Source: Catonia carolina (taxonomy: Eukaryota > Arthropoda > Insecta > Hemiptera > Achilidae). Taken from it: a DNA stretch of 64,000 nt. The stretch's first letter is position 1; each line of letters begins with the position of its first letter. Under the pieces are notes generated by a model. That model was not told the DNA's origin. It did no database searches and saw nothing but the letters and a program-made list of their open reading frames with translations. The position numbers and the translations under genes were made by a program. The stretch spans positions 100,170,748 through 100,234,747 of the forward strand of contig JAQMRL010000002.1 in assembly GCA_035578175.1 (NCBI GenBank). The letters are read 5' to 3'. This document shows positions 1-12,341 of the stretch, one piece after another.

Positions 1-3000
1 TTCCCATTTAATTCAGAAAATATAAAATTAATTTTATTATAACACGGTTCTTTCAAGATTAACCAAACAAATACCTTATTTAATAAATTGTTAGCCTTCA
101 GAAAGAATAATTGGTTGTTTTCTTGGTTTCCAATGAAATTATGCCGTTCTGGTAAATCTGGAAACCGTCAGTTGTTGGCCGATTCCTTTGAAAATTTGAG
201 GGTTTCATAAATGTTTAGGTGTAGAAAACGAAAATGTCACCGCCGAGCCCTTGTCTCGAATCTTTTGTAACATGTAATTTTTGTAGCTAGCTTTCGATCA
301 ATCGGTTTGATTTTTTATATCAATTTTATTTTTACTTTCTTTTGCCTAAATGAATATATAGGAAAGAAAGTATTGTTTTAATTTAATAATATTTTCATAT
401 CCGCCATTTGGATTACTAACTTGCGTTTTTTTGAATACCTTTAATAGTCCTGATTACCTCTTCTGCTCCCAGATTCATAAAATTTATTTAACTACAATGG
501 TCTGACCAACCATTTGATATTTTTAACTCCTAACTTTTGCAACTCCAAGCCAAACTTATTCAACTCCAAACTTAGTGCAACCCCTCTAACGCTAGCAATA
601 AGCTTACACGTAGCTCGGGCGCAATTTCTAGTTGAGTTATAAAATCCTGGAATGTGTTTCAAGCAATAAAATGCAATTTACGTAGTAAAATAAATCAGAG
701 AATATAATTTTTCTTCTAGGAACAACAATAACAGTAAGAGATGAACAAATGCAAAGGGACAGCCAACTTGACCAATTTTATAGATCTTAAGAGTCATAAA
801 ACCTGAAGACCAAGTATTAGAAAAATCATGTAGTGAAAATGTTACTGTCGGACAACAGAATGAAGGTTCTTTCGTGAAATAAGTAACAGGGGCTTAATAT
901 TGGACTCAGTAGCCAGAAAGCAGATTCAAGTAGATGGAAAGGAGTTGAAAGTACACTTCTGGGAATAATAATCCTGTAAGAAAGCTTAGACTATAGCCTT
1001 TTAAACTTTCTGAGAAAATCCAATCTTATATTGAAACTTAGCGATAAACTTTTTGGAAACAACTGCCATTAAATAATATGACGGCCATTGAACATTTTTA
1101 TGTATTCTTTCCCGCTATCGAAAATACAACGAGGAAGTAGCCTACAACATTTGTGAAAAAAATTGATACAATTTTAACAGACTTTCAAGGTTTATAAAAA
1201 CTGTCATTCAAAAAATTAATTCTAAAAATGTATCTCTTCGCGCATGTGTGCTTGTTGATCGTTATTGGTCAAAACTACTACTCTGATTAGGTTTGTTCAA
1301 TATTGAAAGATAATATTTTCATACACACTTCGAAGTTTATCTCTTGAGATTAACTGTAAGTTATGCAATAATAAACTGTATCAGAATATTTTTAAAATTT
1401 ACTTCCTTAACCACAAAGCGGGTTGTTTAAGCAATATTCTTGTTTCATTTTAATTCTTAATATAAAATTATCTTAATGCAACAGATTGATAATACATGAT
1501 ATCTCTGGGAAAGTTCATGTAGGTTAAAGATTCTGTTCTCAATGAGAAATGAACTTTTTAAAATTACAACCATAAGATAAAAACTTTTTATAATCCATAT
1601 TATAAAGTAGATAAAAAACTGTATAAATGGTGTATATATACTTTAAATTTTCATCAACTGTTCGGTATTTAAGAAACTAAAACGTTTTATGGAAGAGTAA
1701 GGCTGATCTCTAACGTCTTGAACGTTGTTCTACTTGGTAGTAAATGAAACTCGTATTATTAATTATATCAAAATTAATATTATTTATAATCATTATTATT
1801 ATCTATTTAAATATAATTATTTACATTATCATTAATCTTTTGTTATCCCTATTGTTTTTCAAATAGTATTTTTGTAGCTCTGGGCAAAGGAATAAAATTG
1901 TCATTTTTGTTACTCTACTTGTTGATTTGTTTCAGGAAGTTCTTTGCTTTTTCTTTCTTTAAAATATTTAATTTGACTATTTCCTGAAAAGTTGGGAACC
2001 CCCTGTAACTTTAATTATGTACGAGCCATAATTCTTTTCTATCAGGTTGTACAGAATTTATTTCTTCATTTTGTTATGTGATGTACGGATAAAATACAAA
2101 GATTCGCTAACATTTTTCTACGCCTTCATAAACTTGAAAAAATAAAAGTTTCTTCAAAACTTTAGATTTCGTAAATAAGTACTTATTTGTTAACCTTTCC
2201 ATACATTGCATAAAATAGGCTAGCCCTTTGTCTTCCCTTAATATCTACCTTATTGTTACATAACACATCATATAGTGGTATTTAATCGCGTAGAATTTCG
2301 TAAGGTAGGATGATCTGGCCTAAAGATTCGAGCCACCTCTAACGGGACGTGATTATTTTCAGTACGAAAAGCGATAATAACGCAAGCGTAGAGCGGTACA
2401 GAGCGAACAATGCATTCAGCAGTTCAGTAACAAAAGCAAAGGCTTTGCGCATGACCGGTAAAAAAGAGGATCCCTAAAATTGTAGATCTAATAATAAGCC
2501 GGATGCCATTGTACATGCGCGCGCGTTCAAGTGTACGTTTGTGCGCTTTTGTGTGTATGTTCAGCTTTTCGATACTTTTTTTGTTCACTCTCTGAATGTT
2601 TTCTTGGGAAAAACTTGTTTAATTACATTTAAATTAATTTGTTTTATAAAATTTCACACTTATGTGTAGTGAACAGGAGTTATGCCTAATGATTTAAGTT
2701 CATAAAAGGAATGGGGGGGTTTCCTATTTTATGCGAGATGTGGATACACCCTCCGCCCTAGTTACTATGATCTTCTCTTTTGTAAATAATAATCAACTTT
2801 TAAAATTAACGAATGGTTACTACTACTCTTCCAAGAAACCATTCCATAATGTTAAAACAAATTTTGTTTGCTTATAGTGTAGACAATTTAATATATTCGT
2901 AGCCTAGTAACAATATTTAAATTTGTGGCGTGTCTTCTGTTGTTTTAACCAAAACAAAATAACTTTCAAATTTTGTCTATAGGACGAAGAATTTCAATTT

Positions 3001-4367
3001 ACAAAATACACATTATTGTAAAAATATTTGACTAGCGATATTATTTTATTTTTGTTGGTTTGAAACATGAAATTAAATTAAATAAAAATTAAAAACCTTC
3101 GTTTGCGATAAGGTAAACAAAAATATATTAAATCTTATAGGAATTGAGGTAGTGGCTGATCTGCAGGAAAGTAGGCTAGATTGAACTTTGAACAGCGTTA
3201 TCGACTGTATCCTGTGGAAATTTATTTTCCAACCGAGTTGGAGAAGAGGTGCTGTAAAAAAAGAGTGCTTTCCTTTCCCCGATATACACCTTAACGTTGA
3301 GAAAAGGATAAAAAAGCGTACAACTGGGACAGATTTCTATCAGACACCCTTCAGCCCTAGAGCGTTTCTACAAACATGCTTGAATTGAACCAATTTTCAA
3401 GGGAAACGAAAATTAATCAATTTTGAAAAATCTTTCTTGAATTTTGTAAAATTAGATATTGTATGTTCACGTTTTATTTTTCAAGGATGAGAAAGTACAG
3501 CAATCTTGAAAAACTAGATAATTTATCCTTGTTGGCCGTACTCTTTTACACCAAACGCAAAAACAGAACTCCTGTAGCAGCGTATACAACACGTTCAATA
3601 CAACCTACAGATACTTATAGAATAACGATAAAATGAAAGCGACTAAAGACATTATACAAAATATAACCAACTAGGCTATCTAACAATTGAATACAATAAC
3701 CGCTTAAAACTAAATATAATAGGCTAATTAAATGTTTCTTCCACGTCTCCAATCTTCCATCTTCTTCCAGTTTTGATCCAAGATGTTTTAAGTTACCAGT
3801 CGGTGTCAGCCTTACACCAGAGGCTCTTTCTTTTCCAGTCTTTATTAAAAATTTCTCCTATATGTTGAAAAACCGTTAAAGATCTCTATTGTAGCATCTT
3901 TTTTCATTTCTCGAGCAACTTCCTCTCTGTCCAAACCACGTTTAACAAAACTTGAAATGGAATATTTTATAACAAGGTAAACACCACAAACATGACCGAG
4001 GATCAAGGGCTTATTTGATAATACGTATGACAGTTTTTAATTTCTTCGTGAATTTGGTGTCGTTCCAATGAGTAAAGGCCCCCCAGACCCCCCGGTGGTG
4101 GTCGTAACTAAATTGTTAACAACGAAACATGTATTAGTGGATTGCATTGTGTCATCGACTCAAATTTTCTGAAAAAATTTGTGATGTTCTTGACAACGAT
4201 AAATTTAAGTAAGTTGCAACTCTGGCGTCCCTATGGCCTCTTTCAGATAGTAAAAGGTAGTATAGGATACACTTATACGTTTCCGTTTTTACTATTTCTT
4301 TTTGCTTTGTATGTGGTTTAAATTGTTATACTAACATTTTCATTCAATCTTGGTTTGCTATTCAGTC
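1..4367. other. AT-rich stretch with no supported gene
   Basis: I see no convincing exon or complete element here. Positions 327-375 match the terminal segment of the palindromic repeat at 25212-25713 (actttct...cctatatgaatatata...gaaagaaagta). It is itself a small hairpin and is probably a fragment of that family. The minus strand around 3740-3960 reads with some coding flavour (HLGSKLEEDGRLE), faintly LINE-like, but it is broken by frame changes and I do not call it. Short open frames in this stretch look like chance. Confidence 0.5.
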
Positions 4368-4370
4368 TTA

Positions 4371-5028
4371 AGTCGCTCTCACACCTGTGAAACTCAACCT
4401 CAGCGTAATTAAAATGACTCGACCTCGACTCGACTGAAAAATGAGTCGCGTCGTGCATGTTCGCACATCAAGGAGACTCGACCTCGACGCAACTGTTCAA
4501 CCTTTTCTTCAAATCCGCCTGCAGTTTGCAAAATGTCAAGTGACATTTTAAGAACCGTTTCATATTGCGAAGAAGACGTAGTAGTTGCTTATTACTATTT
4601 AAGAAGAAAACATAAAAAAACTCAGCTGTTGGATGTCACTGTATACGTATAAGTAATAATCGTAATAGAGGAGCGTATGTGTGTGCCCAGGAACTTTCCT
4701 GTGATGAAAACAAATTTAAGTCTTTTAATCAGATCCCAAAAGAAAGGTAATGTCTTGCCTAGAATATTCTGTCAAATTAAAATTGTACTGACACAGATAT
4801 TTTTGAACTTCAAGCACAAAGGCTACGTTGGCTGCTTCATCTGCCATAGTTACACATGACTGGTCGAGCAGATGTTGGACAAGCTGAGTCGCATGCGATC
4901 TGTTCGATCGAGGTTGCATCGAGGTCGTACTGGTGGGAGGGCGAACATATAAATGTAAGGGTATGACTCGTTTCGGACATCGAGTCGAGGTCGATTTGTA
5001 GTCGAGTTTCACCGGTGTGAGAGCGGCC
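4371..5028 (+). mobile_element. PIF/Harbinger-type element, internally deleted
   Basis: The ends are inverted repeats. Position 4371 onward (agtcgctctcacacctgtga) mirrors the 3' end (tcaccggtgtgagagcggcc), and TTA is duplicated at 4368-4370 and 5029-5031. A 3-bp TWA target duplication is typical of PIF/Harbinger. Further subterminal tcgacctcgactcgac-type repeats occur at both ends. The interior (about 4530-4850) keeps coding-like fragments on the plus strand such as AYYYLRRKHKK and NKFKSFNQIPKE, separated by stops. They resemble the N-terminal part of a Harbinger transposase. The DDE domain is absent, so this is a non-autonomous copy. The superfamily rests on the target site and end structure; the protein resemblance is from memory. 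Confidence 0.75.
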
Positions 5029-5031
5029 TTA

Positions 5032-7627
5032 GAGTAGAACATTATAGAAACTGGAACAGTGGTTATAGTTTTTAAATCTTTGTTCTATTTGTTTTATTCC
5101 TTTATTGTGGTGATGGTATATTTTATTAGATAGTACGTGGTAGAAGTGTGAGTGTAGTTGAGAAGGGATAGCGAAAAACCACTTAAATTATTCCGTAGTA
5201 CTACTGTTTCAAAACACATCCAAACTCTTTTATGCAGCTGAACTGTAAACCACACATTCCTAAGTACGAGTCTCGTTTCAAGTAAAAAGTAATACAATAA
5301 AAATAACAACTAAACAGGTCTATGCTAATCTGTGCTGAAAGGTGTAGTATTTTTGATCACACTGATGATATTTTTAGGAATATTGATAGTACATACGGAA
5401 ACTATCACAAGGAAGTCCGGAAGAGTACTACTGTATTAGTGACGTTTCCCATTACTAATATTTTGAAATCTATAGTGACGTATATTCACATTTTAACTAC
5501 AATCGTCCGATGTAAAATCTAAGAAACTGTATTTAGGTTCTTTTACTTATTCGTTTACATCTTAGGATCCTTTACTCACATCCCCAATTTCGGTGACTTC
5601 CCAATATCTGTGGTTAGTATTTAACATGTGCAGAGTATTCTGTCTATGATTATTAGTATGGCAATTCTATGATAACTGCTTAATATTAAAGTTTTCTAAG
5701 TTTGAATATTTAATTAGCGAGTAACCTATATCGGGGTAATTATGAACTCTAAATCGGGTTATAAACCAGTGCTAATCACTTCAGTTTTTCAACCTAAATA
5801 TTATAAAATTTTTTAAGAGTTGTCTAGTTCAATTTAAAAAATTACACAAAATATTGCAGGATGGAATGAGACGAGATGATTATATAACAATAGTAAAAGT
5901 AATAATAAAGTTAAAATGTAACAAGACAGTTTGATAGAAGCGCCTAATCTTCTTACGCTTCTATACTTGCAGACAAAAGGTGAATGAAGGGAGAGCAGAT
6001 TAATCTAAAGTAATCTTTAGGGATTAACTTCATTACAAAGATGCAGGTAGGTGCTTAAATCGATACTAAGCACCATTCACTGTTTCAAAGGGAAGGTCAC
6101 GATTCACCACTTGGCTGAGTAAAAGTAGTAATAGTAGTAGTAATATTAAAAATATTTATTGTTCATAAAATTTGTACCAGTTTTGATTACGATCGATTGG
6201 CAAAATACCGTTTACTCTAGGTTCTTTTCAGGATCTGGTATTTTATACTAAATAATAAAACTTTCTTTTTAATTTACAGTTGAAATTAATTTATACATTA
6301 AGTACTTACAGTAACAACGTTTACAAAATTATAATAAACTACTTAACTTAAGAACAGACTAAATTGATTACTAACTGTTTTAGAACTAAAAAGAAATATG
6401 TCAATTTATGTTCAATTTGAGAATTAATCTTTACTTACTACCTTATAACAACTGAAGAGCTGAGTGGATGAAGGCTATATAAACTTTTTTTTAAATTTAT
6501 TTTTTGTAATATCTGAAGGTGTTAAGGTGCGTACTTAATAACATAGATGACATAGAACGCTGTATATCTACATTTTACGGAAATACTAGGAGATGAATGG
6601 ACTATGTACAGCTTAATTTTAAAGTTTGTAGAGGATTAAGATGTTACGATAATTTGACACCTTCTACCAAAATTTTCTTCTTCTAATAGACATGTTTTTA
6701 GAGTAACAACAGTTAAATCTAGTAATGAACACCTATCATCATCATCATCATCATTAATATACATTGTATGTTTCTTTAAAACTGCCTCTTATAAAGATCT
6801 TTACGAGTATTTTGTATTATTAAATTACCGTTAAACCACATTTATAGATGATACAGTGTACAATAAAGACTTCTGGTTCATGAAATTGCTGTATGCGTAA
6901 GAATAAGTGTCGTAAGGTGTTATATGACAATAGTAGTCAATGCTTGATAAATCTAATAAAAAGTGACTGTGAAAAGTAAAGTTTTAAGAACTTTTAATTG
7001 CATAAGACAACATTTTCATGAAGGGATAGGCCTTAGGACTTTCATAGGAATTTCCACTACACTATATTTTTGTTACATAGCAACTTCATCCACTAAGCTC
7101 TTCAATTGCATGCTGTTTTCCCGTTATGGAGAATTTGATTAAATACGCAACGCACGAACCGGTTTTTAACTAATACAGTTCACAAATAAACGTTGACAAT
7201 ACACTGACTTAAAAAAGTGTAAAGCTTTTACATACAGAAAATAAATAACGTTCTTGAAAGATGAAATATACAAAGACAACAATAGAACGTTAATAATTAA
7301 AAAAACAATAGACATAACAGTGCCAATCGAACACGAAAGAATATTCTTCCCTGTACTAGATAGTCAAAAAGAGAGGGTAGATTAGCTAGTCCAGAAAGTG
7401 ATAAATTATACGTGTCAAATCTCACATAAGAGCTGCCCCTATCGTTGTTCCACATTTATTATCCATATGTCATTCAATATACATATGCATCTATGCAAAA
7501 TAAAACAAATAATTTTGATTACCTTAAACGTAAAAAATAAAAAAAACCAACAATATAACATCGACAATTAGCTTAGTAATTCCTTGATAACGCTTAGGAG
7601 TGTGTGCAGCCGACATTTAAATTCAAG
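5032..7627. other. Stretch without supported features
   Basis: I find no gene or element boundary in this 2.6-kb stretch. An (ATC)n microsatellite lies at about 6735-6753. The short open frames are AT-rich and show no recognisable domain. Confidence 0.5.
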
Positions 7628-7629
7628 TA

Positions 7630-8409
7630 CCGGGTGATTTTTTAGTCCTGTTACCCAATTGTTAATGTCTGGCAATTTTTTTCTAAGAAAGGGATATTTT
7701 TTTTGTGACACAAAGTTGGTAGCCCTACTCAACCGGTATAGATACGACAGTTTGAGTTGATTCTCCTTGAGTTGCGTAAAATTTTGTGCTCTTTCCAGTT
7801 GTGTTACGAACAGAATGCCTTTTACCCTAGAACAACAAGTTTTCATTCTTGAACAATATTTTGCTACAAAATCGTATGCGAGTGTAAAAGAATCATTTCA
7901 AATTAAATGTTTTGGTGTTCCTCCACTCTATTCTAGTCAATTTCTAGGCTAACTAACTGATTTTTAGAGGCAGGTATTGTTTGTAGCAGAAAACGTAGTG
8001 GTCGACCAACTCTCTTGACAGATGACGTTAAGAGAATGTGAAAACAAGATTGCTCAATTCTCCATGGAAAAATTTACAAAAACTTTCCTCGCATGTTGAT
8101 TTGTCATGTTCGAGTGCTCAGAAAGCTGTTAAAAAATTGAAATTGTATCCGTATCACATACGATTAGTTCTAGAGCTTCAGCCTCCAGATTTAAACAAGA
8201 GATTGTTTTAGGATAAAATACATTCTGTTCGTAGCACGACCGGAAATGGCACAAAATTTTACACAGCTCAAGGAGAATCAACTCACACTGCCATATCCAT
8301 ACTGGTTGAGTAGGGCTACCAACTTAGTGTCACAAAATAACATTTATTTTTTTTAGAAAAATATTACCAGACATTAACAATTGGGTAACAGGACTAAAAA
8401 ATCATTCTG
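7630..8409 (+). mobile_element. Mariner-type element with long inverted repeats, deletion derivative (copy 1)
   Basis: The element is flanked by TA at 7628-7629 and 8410-8411 and has terminal inverted repeats of about 200 bp. Between them, on the plus strand from about 7818, is a decayed N-terminal transposase segment: PFTLEQQVFILEQYFATKSY, then FGVPP, an SRKRSGRPTLLTDDV-like stretch and a remnant like SFSLQI. This matches the helix-turn-helix N-terminus of insect Tc1/mariner-type transposases (DUF4817-like, from memory). The sequence then jumps into the opposite inverted repeat, so the catalytic DDE region is missing. Stops and frameshifts interrupt even the retained part. A second copy with the same architecture lies at 28411-29192. 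Confidence 0.82.
7818..8215 (+). pseudogene. Remnant of mariner-type transposase N-terminus
   Basis: An ATG at about 7818 opens MPFTLEQQVFILEQYFATKS and continues with SVKESFQIKCFGVPP. After a frame change it reads about RFLEAGIVCSRKRSGRPTLL, then stops appear. These are helix-turn-helix residues that would bind the element's own ends. No catalytic aspartate motif is present. The coding remnant lies wholly between the inverted repeats of the 7630-8409 element. Confidence 0.75.
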
Positions 8410-8774
8410 TAGTTTAATTTTTCTTTGTTATAACTTACAGAATAAGTATGCTGATTTATAGAACTGGAGCACTCTTCTGCGAGATATGAAAAATAACATC
8501 TATTGCTTCCATAGTCACTCTCTTTTGCCTCTCAGGCGCTAGTAATCGGGAAATTAGAGAAATAATTATGAGGTAGTTAATCAGTGAGAATGTTTGCATT
8601 CATAAATAGCTACAGAAATTTTTTCACTTTTCTCTATTCACAAAATATGTACAATATTAACAGCTATTAAATGTGATGAAGAAATTTGATTGCTAAATTT
8701 TATTATAACATTGTGGCTTCCGGGAGAATTAGAGAATTAGTACACTTATTAGTAGAAATCTAAAGAGACTTTAC

Positions 8775-9119
8775 TTGTTGTTTGTTGTTTAGGTCATCAG
8801 CCAAAATTCTGAGTGGAAAGTATGCTTTTCAGCATGTCAGGGCCTCTGAAAAGCATCTACTTTCAACCCTATAATAACACCTTCACTTCATTCACTACAG
8901 GTTCTGGCTTTATAATGAAATTCATTATTCTCAGAGGAGATTCCTCGACTAGTGTCTTTTATACCTATACCTCTTTTGTTCTTAAGTGCTTCAGCCATGT
9001 TGGCTGCCCATGGGATAAGACGAATTTTTTTTGTAGCCCTGGAACTAGCAGATCGAGTACAAAAAATAATTTAACACTCCACCTGCCTATTATGGGCATT
9101 CTTGACTGACACGTTCTAC
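8775..9119 (-). mobile_element. SINE family B, minus-strand copy
   Basis: This matches the repeats at 44627-45020 and 58676-59051 over most of its length. Shared blocks include the region around ggtggagtgttaaattattt, the ctacaaaaaa block and the block around aaagacactagtc. On the minus strand it ends with gctgatgacc followed by an (AAC)n-like tail. The 10-bp direct repeat gagactttac at 8765-8774 and 9120-9129 looks like a target-site duplication, which would mean retroposition. The open frame across this copy on the plus strand is antisense repeat, not a gene. Confidence 0.75.
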
Positions 9120-9129
9120 GAGACTTTAC

Positions 9130-10153
9130 TAACAGAATAATAAGGTAATAAATTAGAAAATATTGATTTTTATATCTACAAAAAAACGATGTTATATTTC
9201 TACAAACAACTATTTAACTGTAAGTACTCTTTCATTTAGCTGGATAAAATAGGTAGGTAAGAAAGTTTACTAGTCGGTTAGGATTGTGTAATAATTTCTA
9301 TTTAAAAGCTGTACAATCATAGCGAGGGAATCTTATTGTTTCCGTAGACTATTATGGAGAACAGCGTTAGAAAAGTAAAAACCATTATTTTTGTTTTAAA
9401 TCTGTCATAATGTTTTAGATTGGAATCTTCGAATTTTGAGAACATTTAAAATAAATTTAAACAACTGAACTGTTCTAAAACAAGTATAATTTTTTTAACT
9501 GGGTTAAACACCGTGAATAACCGAAACGATTATCTCTAGACATCATTTGTCACAGTGAGTAATATAACATTTGCCTTGCGGTTGCTCCTTTTTACCGTCC
9601 ACAATTATTCATTTCTATGACAATCTCCCTTTCCGAAAACAAAAATAAGTCGACGTTCTAAGTACGTACATATATTCTAGACAATATAGTTATTTTAAAA
9701 ACGATAAAAAATAGTATTTACCATTAAAGATATCTCTTTAGACAAATTGCTTGCTTTAATTAAAACGGAATAAATGTTTCTTCTATCTTACATTTTCCTT
9801 TAATTATTAAAACAAGATTAATATTTTGAATATGACTATGATGGTGAGCTGAGACAGCCTTTTAACTTTTGTAATTAATTATATTAATTGGTTTCCCCCA
9901 TTATCTCCCCGTTTGACCTTCCGTATATTTTTCCCCAACACCCCTCCCAAAAAATAACATTAATTATATCTTTCCTTATTGTTATGAATAACATAAAATT
10001 TATGTCCATTTGAATAAAATTAAATGAAACGACAAACAACATTGGCTTTTTTGGCGAATCTTTTGTTAATGAAAATAATTTTTCTCATTCTTTAAACGTA
10101 AAAATATTAAAAGCTGAAAACCTCCAACTTGGTTTTGTAAACTTCGAAAAGAG
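9130..10153. other. Stretch without supported features
   Basis: This is AT-rich sequence with no coding domain, repeat match or element boundary that I can support. Confidence 0.5.
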
Positions 10154-10168
10154 TAACCATAATGTTCT

Positions 10169-10908
10169 CATCATCATCATCATCTGTCACGGATTAGGCT
10201 CCATGGCCTGTTCCAGCGCCAATCTCTTTTTAAGTCTTCCCAAGCATCACTTACCTCTAGGTTTATATTTCCACGCTTGCAGAGGAAGTCTGTGAGCTGG
10301 CATGCGAAGTAAATGGTTGGATCAGTTTCTCATATATATTCTTAACGTTTCCAACAGTGAACATTTAACTCGACGCGGATAGCTCCGTTACGTACTCTAT
10401 ATAATCGGGTACAACCTTTGACTCCCCGCAAAAATCTCATTTCAGCAGTCTGGATACGAGATTCATTCCTCTGTAATGACACCCATGTTTCACTCCTATA
10501 TGTTATGAGTGGTGCAGCCGTTGCTCTATAATTTCATTTGGCTGTCCTTTCTCGTTTTCTTTCCTATTGTCCTGCGAAAAGAACCGCTGACAGCGCCGAA
10601 TTTTGCCAGTTTTTCACTCACGTCATCATCTTTTTCATAGGAATTCTGCATCCTAAATATTTAAAGTCTCAAACTTGTTCTATTGTTCGGATGCCAAGTA
10701 TAATTTTTGAGCGAACCGGCCATCTTCCCTTGAATGCCGTAACTTTTGATTTTTCCGCCGATGTTCTCATACTAAATTCTGCGCTAATGTTGTGCAACTT
10801 ATAAATGGCATATTGGAGCCTGTCTTCTGTATCAAAAATAATAAGTGTAGTCTGCGTACAGCAATGAAATTTAGGAATACATTATTCCAAAGCTGAAATA
10901 ATATATAT
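10169..10908 (-). mobile_element. 5'-truncated non-LTR retrotransposon (LINE)
   Basis: Read on the minus strand, this gives the reverse-transcriptase region onward: a decayed LYAD(D)-type motif at the 5' end, then FDTEDRLQYAIYKLHNI, AEKSKVTAFKGRWPV and an EQA-type C-terminus. Frameshifts and stops interrupt it, and the YADD motif itself reads YADY next to a frameshift. The 3' end is a (TGA/ATG)n run at 10169-10183 on the plus strand. A 15-bp direct repeat with one mismatch (taacc[a/g]taatgttct) at 10154-10168 and 10909-10923 fits a target-site duplication and fixes both ends. The open frame on the plus strand is antisense. Confidence 0.8.
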
Positions 10909-11523
10909 TAACCGTAATGTTCTACCACTGTATTCTAATCTTAGGGTAATTAGTAATCGTTAGATTGTTTAGGGAAAACTTGGTTGTTAGTCTAAAACTA
11001 TTTACAATAATAACGATTAGTCATATTCTAAGGGCATTGCTTTGCCACTGCAACTGTGAGTTTCATTAAATTATTCGTTCATGTCCACGTACCAATTGAT
11101 ATGATATAATAATGAACAAGTTCAGTTGAACTTTATATATTCATTTGAATTTCATAAATTTTATTAACCCTTCGAAGTTTCAGTTCCTAGTCCTTCCTTT
11201 TTTCTTTTACTCATGATCTTACCAATGAAAATATTCACAGTGAAATCATTCTCATAACTAATGCTTGCTATATTTTACCTTTCGTTCAAGAGTGCAATGA
11301 GTCCTCTTTTGCATTCTATTTGGGATTATTTGGATAATACTTTATTATTCGATTGGTTCTCGATCCAGCTCTGATCTTCTACATTCCCCTCCGTGTTCAC
11401 ATATTTATCTACACTGCTACTAGTTTTATGTCAGAACAAACCTTCACCACTAACATGATTAACATTAACACATTGCTTAAATTGTACTGCCAATCCTATA
11501 TTTCGGTCCCGTATAATAAAACT

Positions 11524-11995
11524 TCTTCTTCTTCTTCTACCTATTACGGATTAGGCGTAACGCCTGTTCCAGCTTCATGCTATCTCTTTCTGGGTCTCCC
11601 CAGGCCTCGTCTTCCTTCCGGTTGATAGTTTACCGCCCTCATCGTAATCCTGTCTGGCGGTATTCTCTCGACGTGTTTCGTCCATCTGTCTCTGTACTTG
11701 GACACTTTTCCAATCAGCGATTCCTCTCTACCCAATTCTCTCCTTATTTCACTGCTACGAATCTGCTCTCTCAAGGAACATCCCTTCACTGCCCTCATGA
11801 ATCTCATTTCTGCAGCCTCTACCTTTCTTAACTGAGCTGTTCGTAGCACCCAAGACTCACTGCCGTACAACACCAACGGCACCGCCATCACATCGTATAA
11901 TCGCATTTGTGTTTCCCTTCGAGATTTCCTCCTGAAGGTCCTGTTGATGAAACCACAAACCGACTCAAATTTATTGACCCTCCGCAATATCTGCA
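11524..11995 (-). mobile_element. 5'-truncated LINE with (GAA)n tail
   Basis: The minus strand encodes about 135 open residues from 11987 plus a short extension. They include NKFESVCGFINRTFRRKS, MAVPLVLYGSESWVLRTAQL, AAEMRFMRAVKGCSLREQIR and ending EQALRLIRNR, a very common C-terminal region of insect LINE polyproteins downstream of the reverse transcriptase. The 3' end carries (GAA)n, seen as ttcttcttctt on the plus strand. A perfect 13-bp duplication gtataataaaact at 11511-11523 and 11996-12008 flanks it. Its reading frame is largely open, so it is younger than the neighbouring LINE at 10169-10908. Confidence 0.88.
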
Positions 11996-12057
11996 GTATA
12001 ATAAAACTGCTCAGCTAAATGTTTTTATTAGTTGTTTACTTATCTCGACGTTTATAA

Positions 12058-12240
12058 GACGGCCGTCTACATAGCGTAGTGGTAGCGCGCTAACCTAAAA
12101 ACGCGGAGGTCCCGGGTTTGATTCCCGCCCAGGGTCTGGAAATTTTTACAAGTTAAAACCCACCGTTACATAACCTACCACAATAATGGACAGCCGCTAA
12201 TAAACCGAGCTGTGTTGATGCGACATTAATTAATAAACTA
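12058..12240 (+). mobile_element. tRNA-derived SINE, family C
   Basis: The 5' part has an A-box-like tagcgtagtggtagcgcgct and a B-box-like ggtttgattccc about 45 bases later, as in a tRNA promoter. The flanks do not form an acceptor stem, so it is not a functional tRNA gene. The same head occurs at 32374-32467, and a decayed version at 49052-49130. The unrelated body runs to about 12240. Confidence 0.68.
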
Positions 12241-12341
12241 AAAAGAAAATGAGGTTTCTTGCTATTGATTGTATTTTACTAGTTAAACACCTGCTAAGAT
12301 ACTACATTCGCTTTCAACTAGTATTAAAAATTAGTTTTAAG

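Noticed and set aside
3740..3960. LINE-like reading on the minus strand (HLGSKLEEDGRLE)
   Set aside because: Only one short motif is suggestive and frames are broken. A database search would be needed to support it.
10538..10804. 88-codon plus-strand frame
   Set aside because: It is antisense to a LINE whose minus-strand reading is recognisable.
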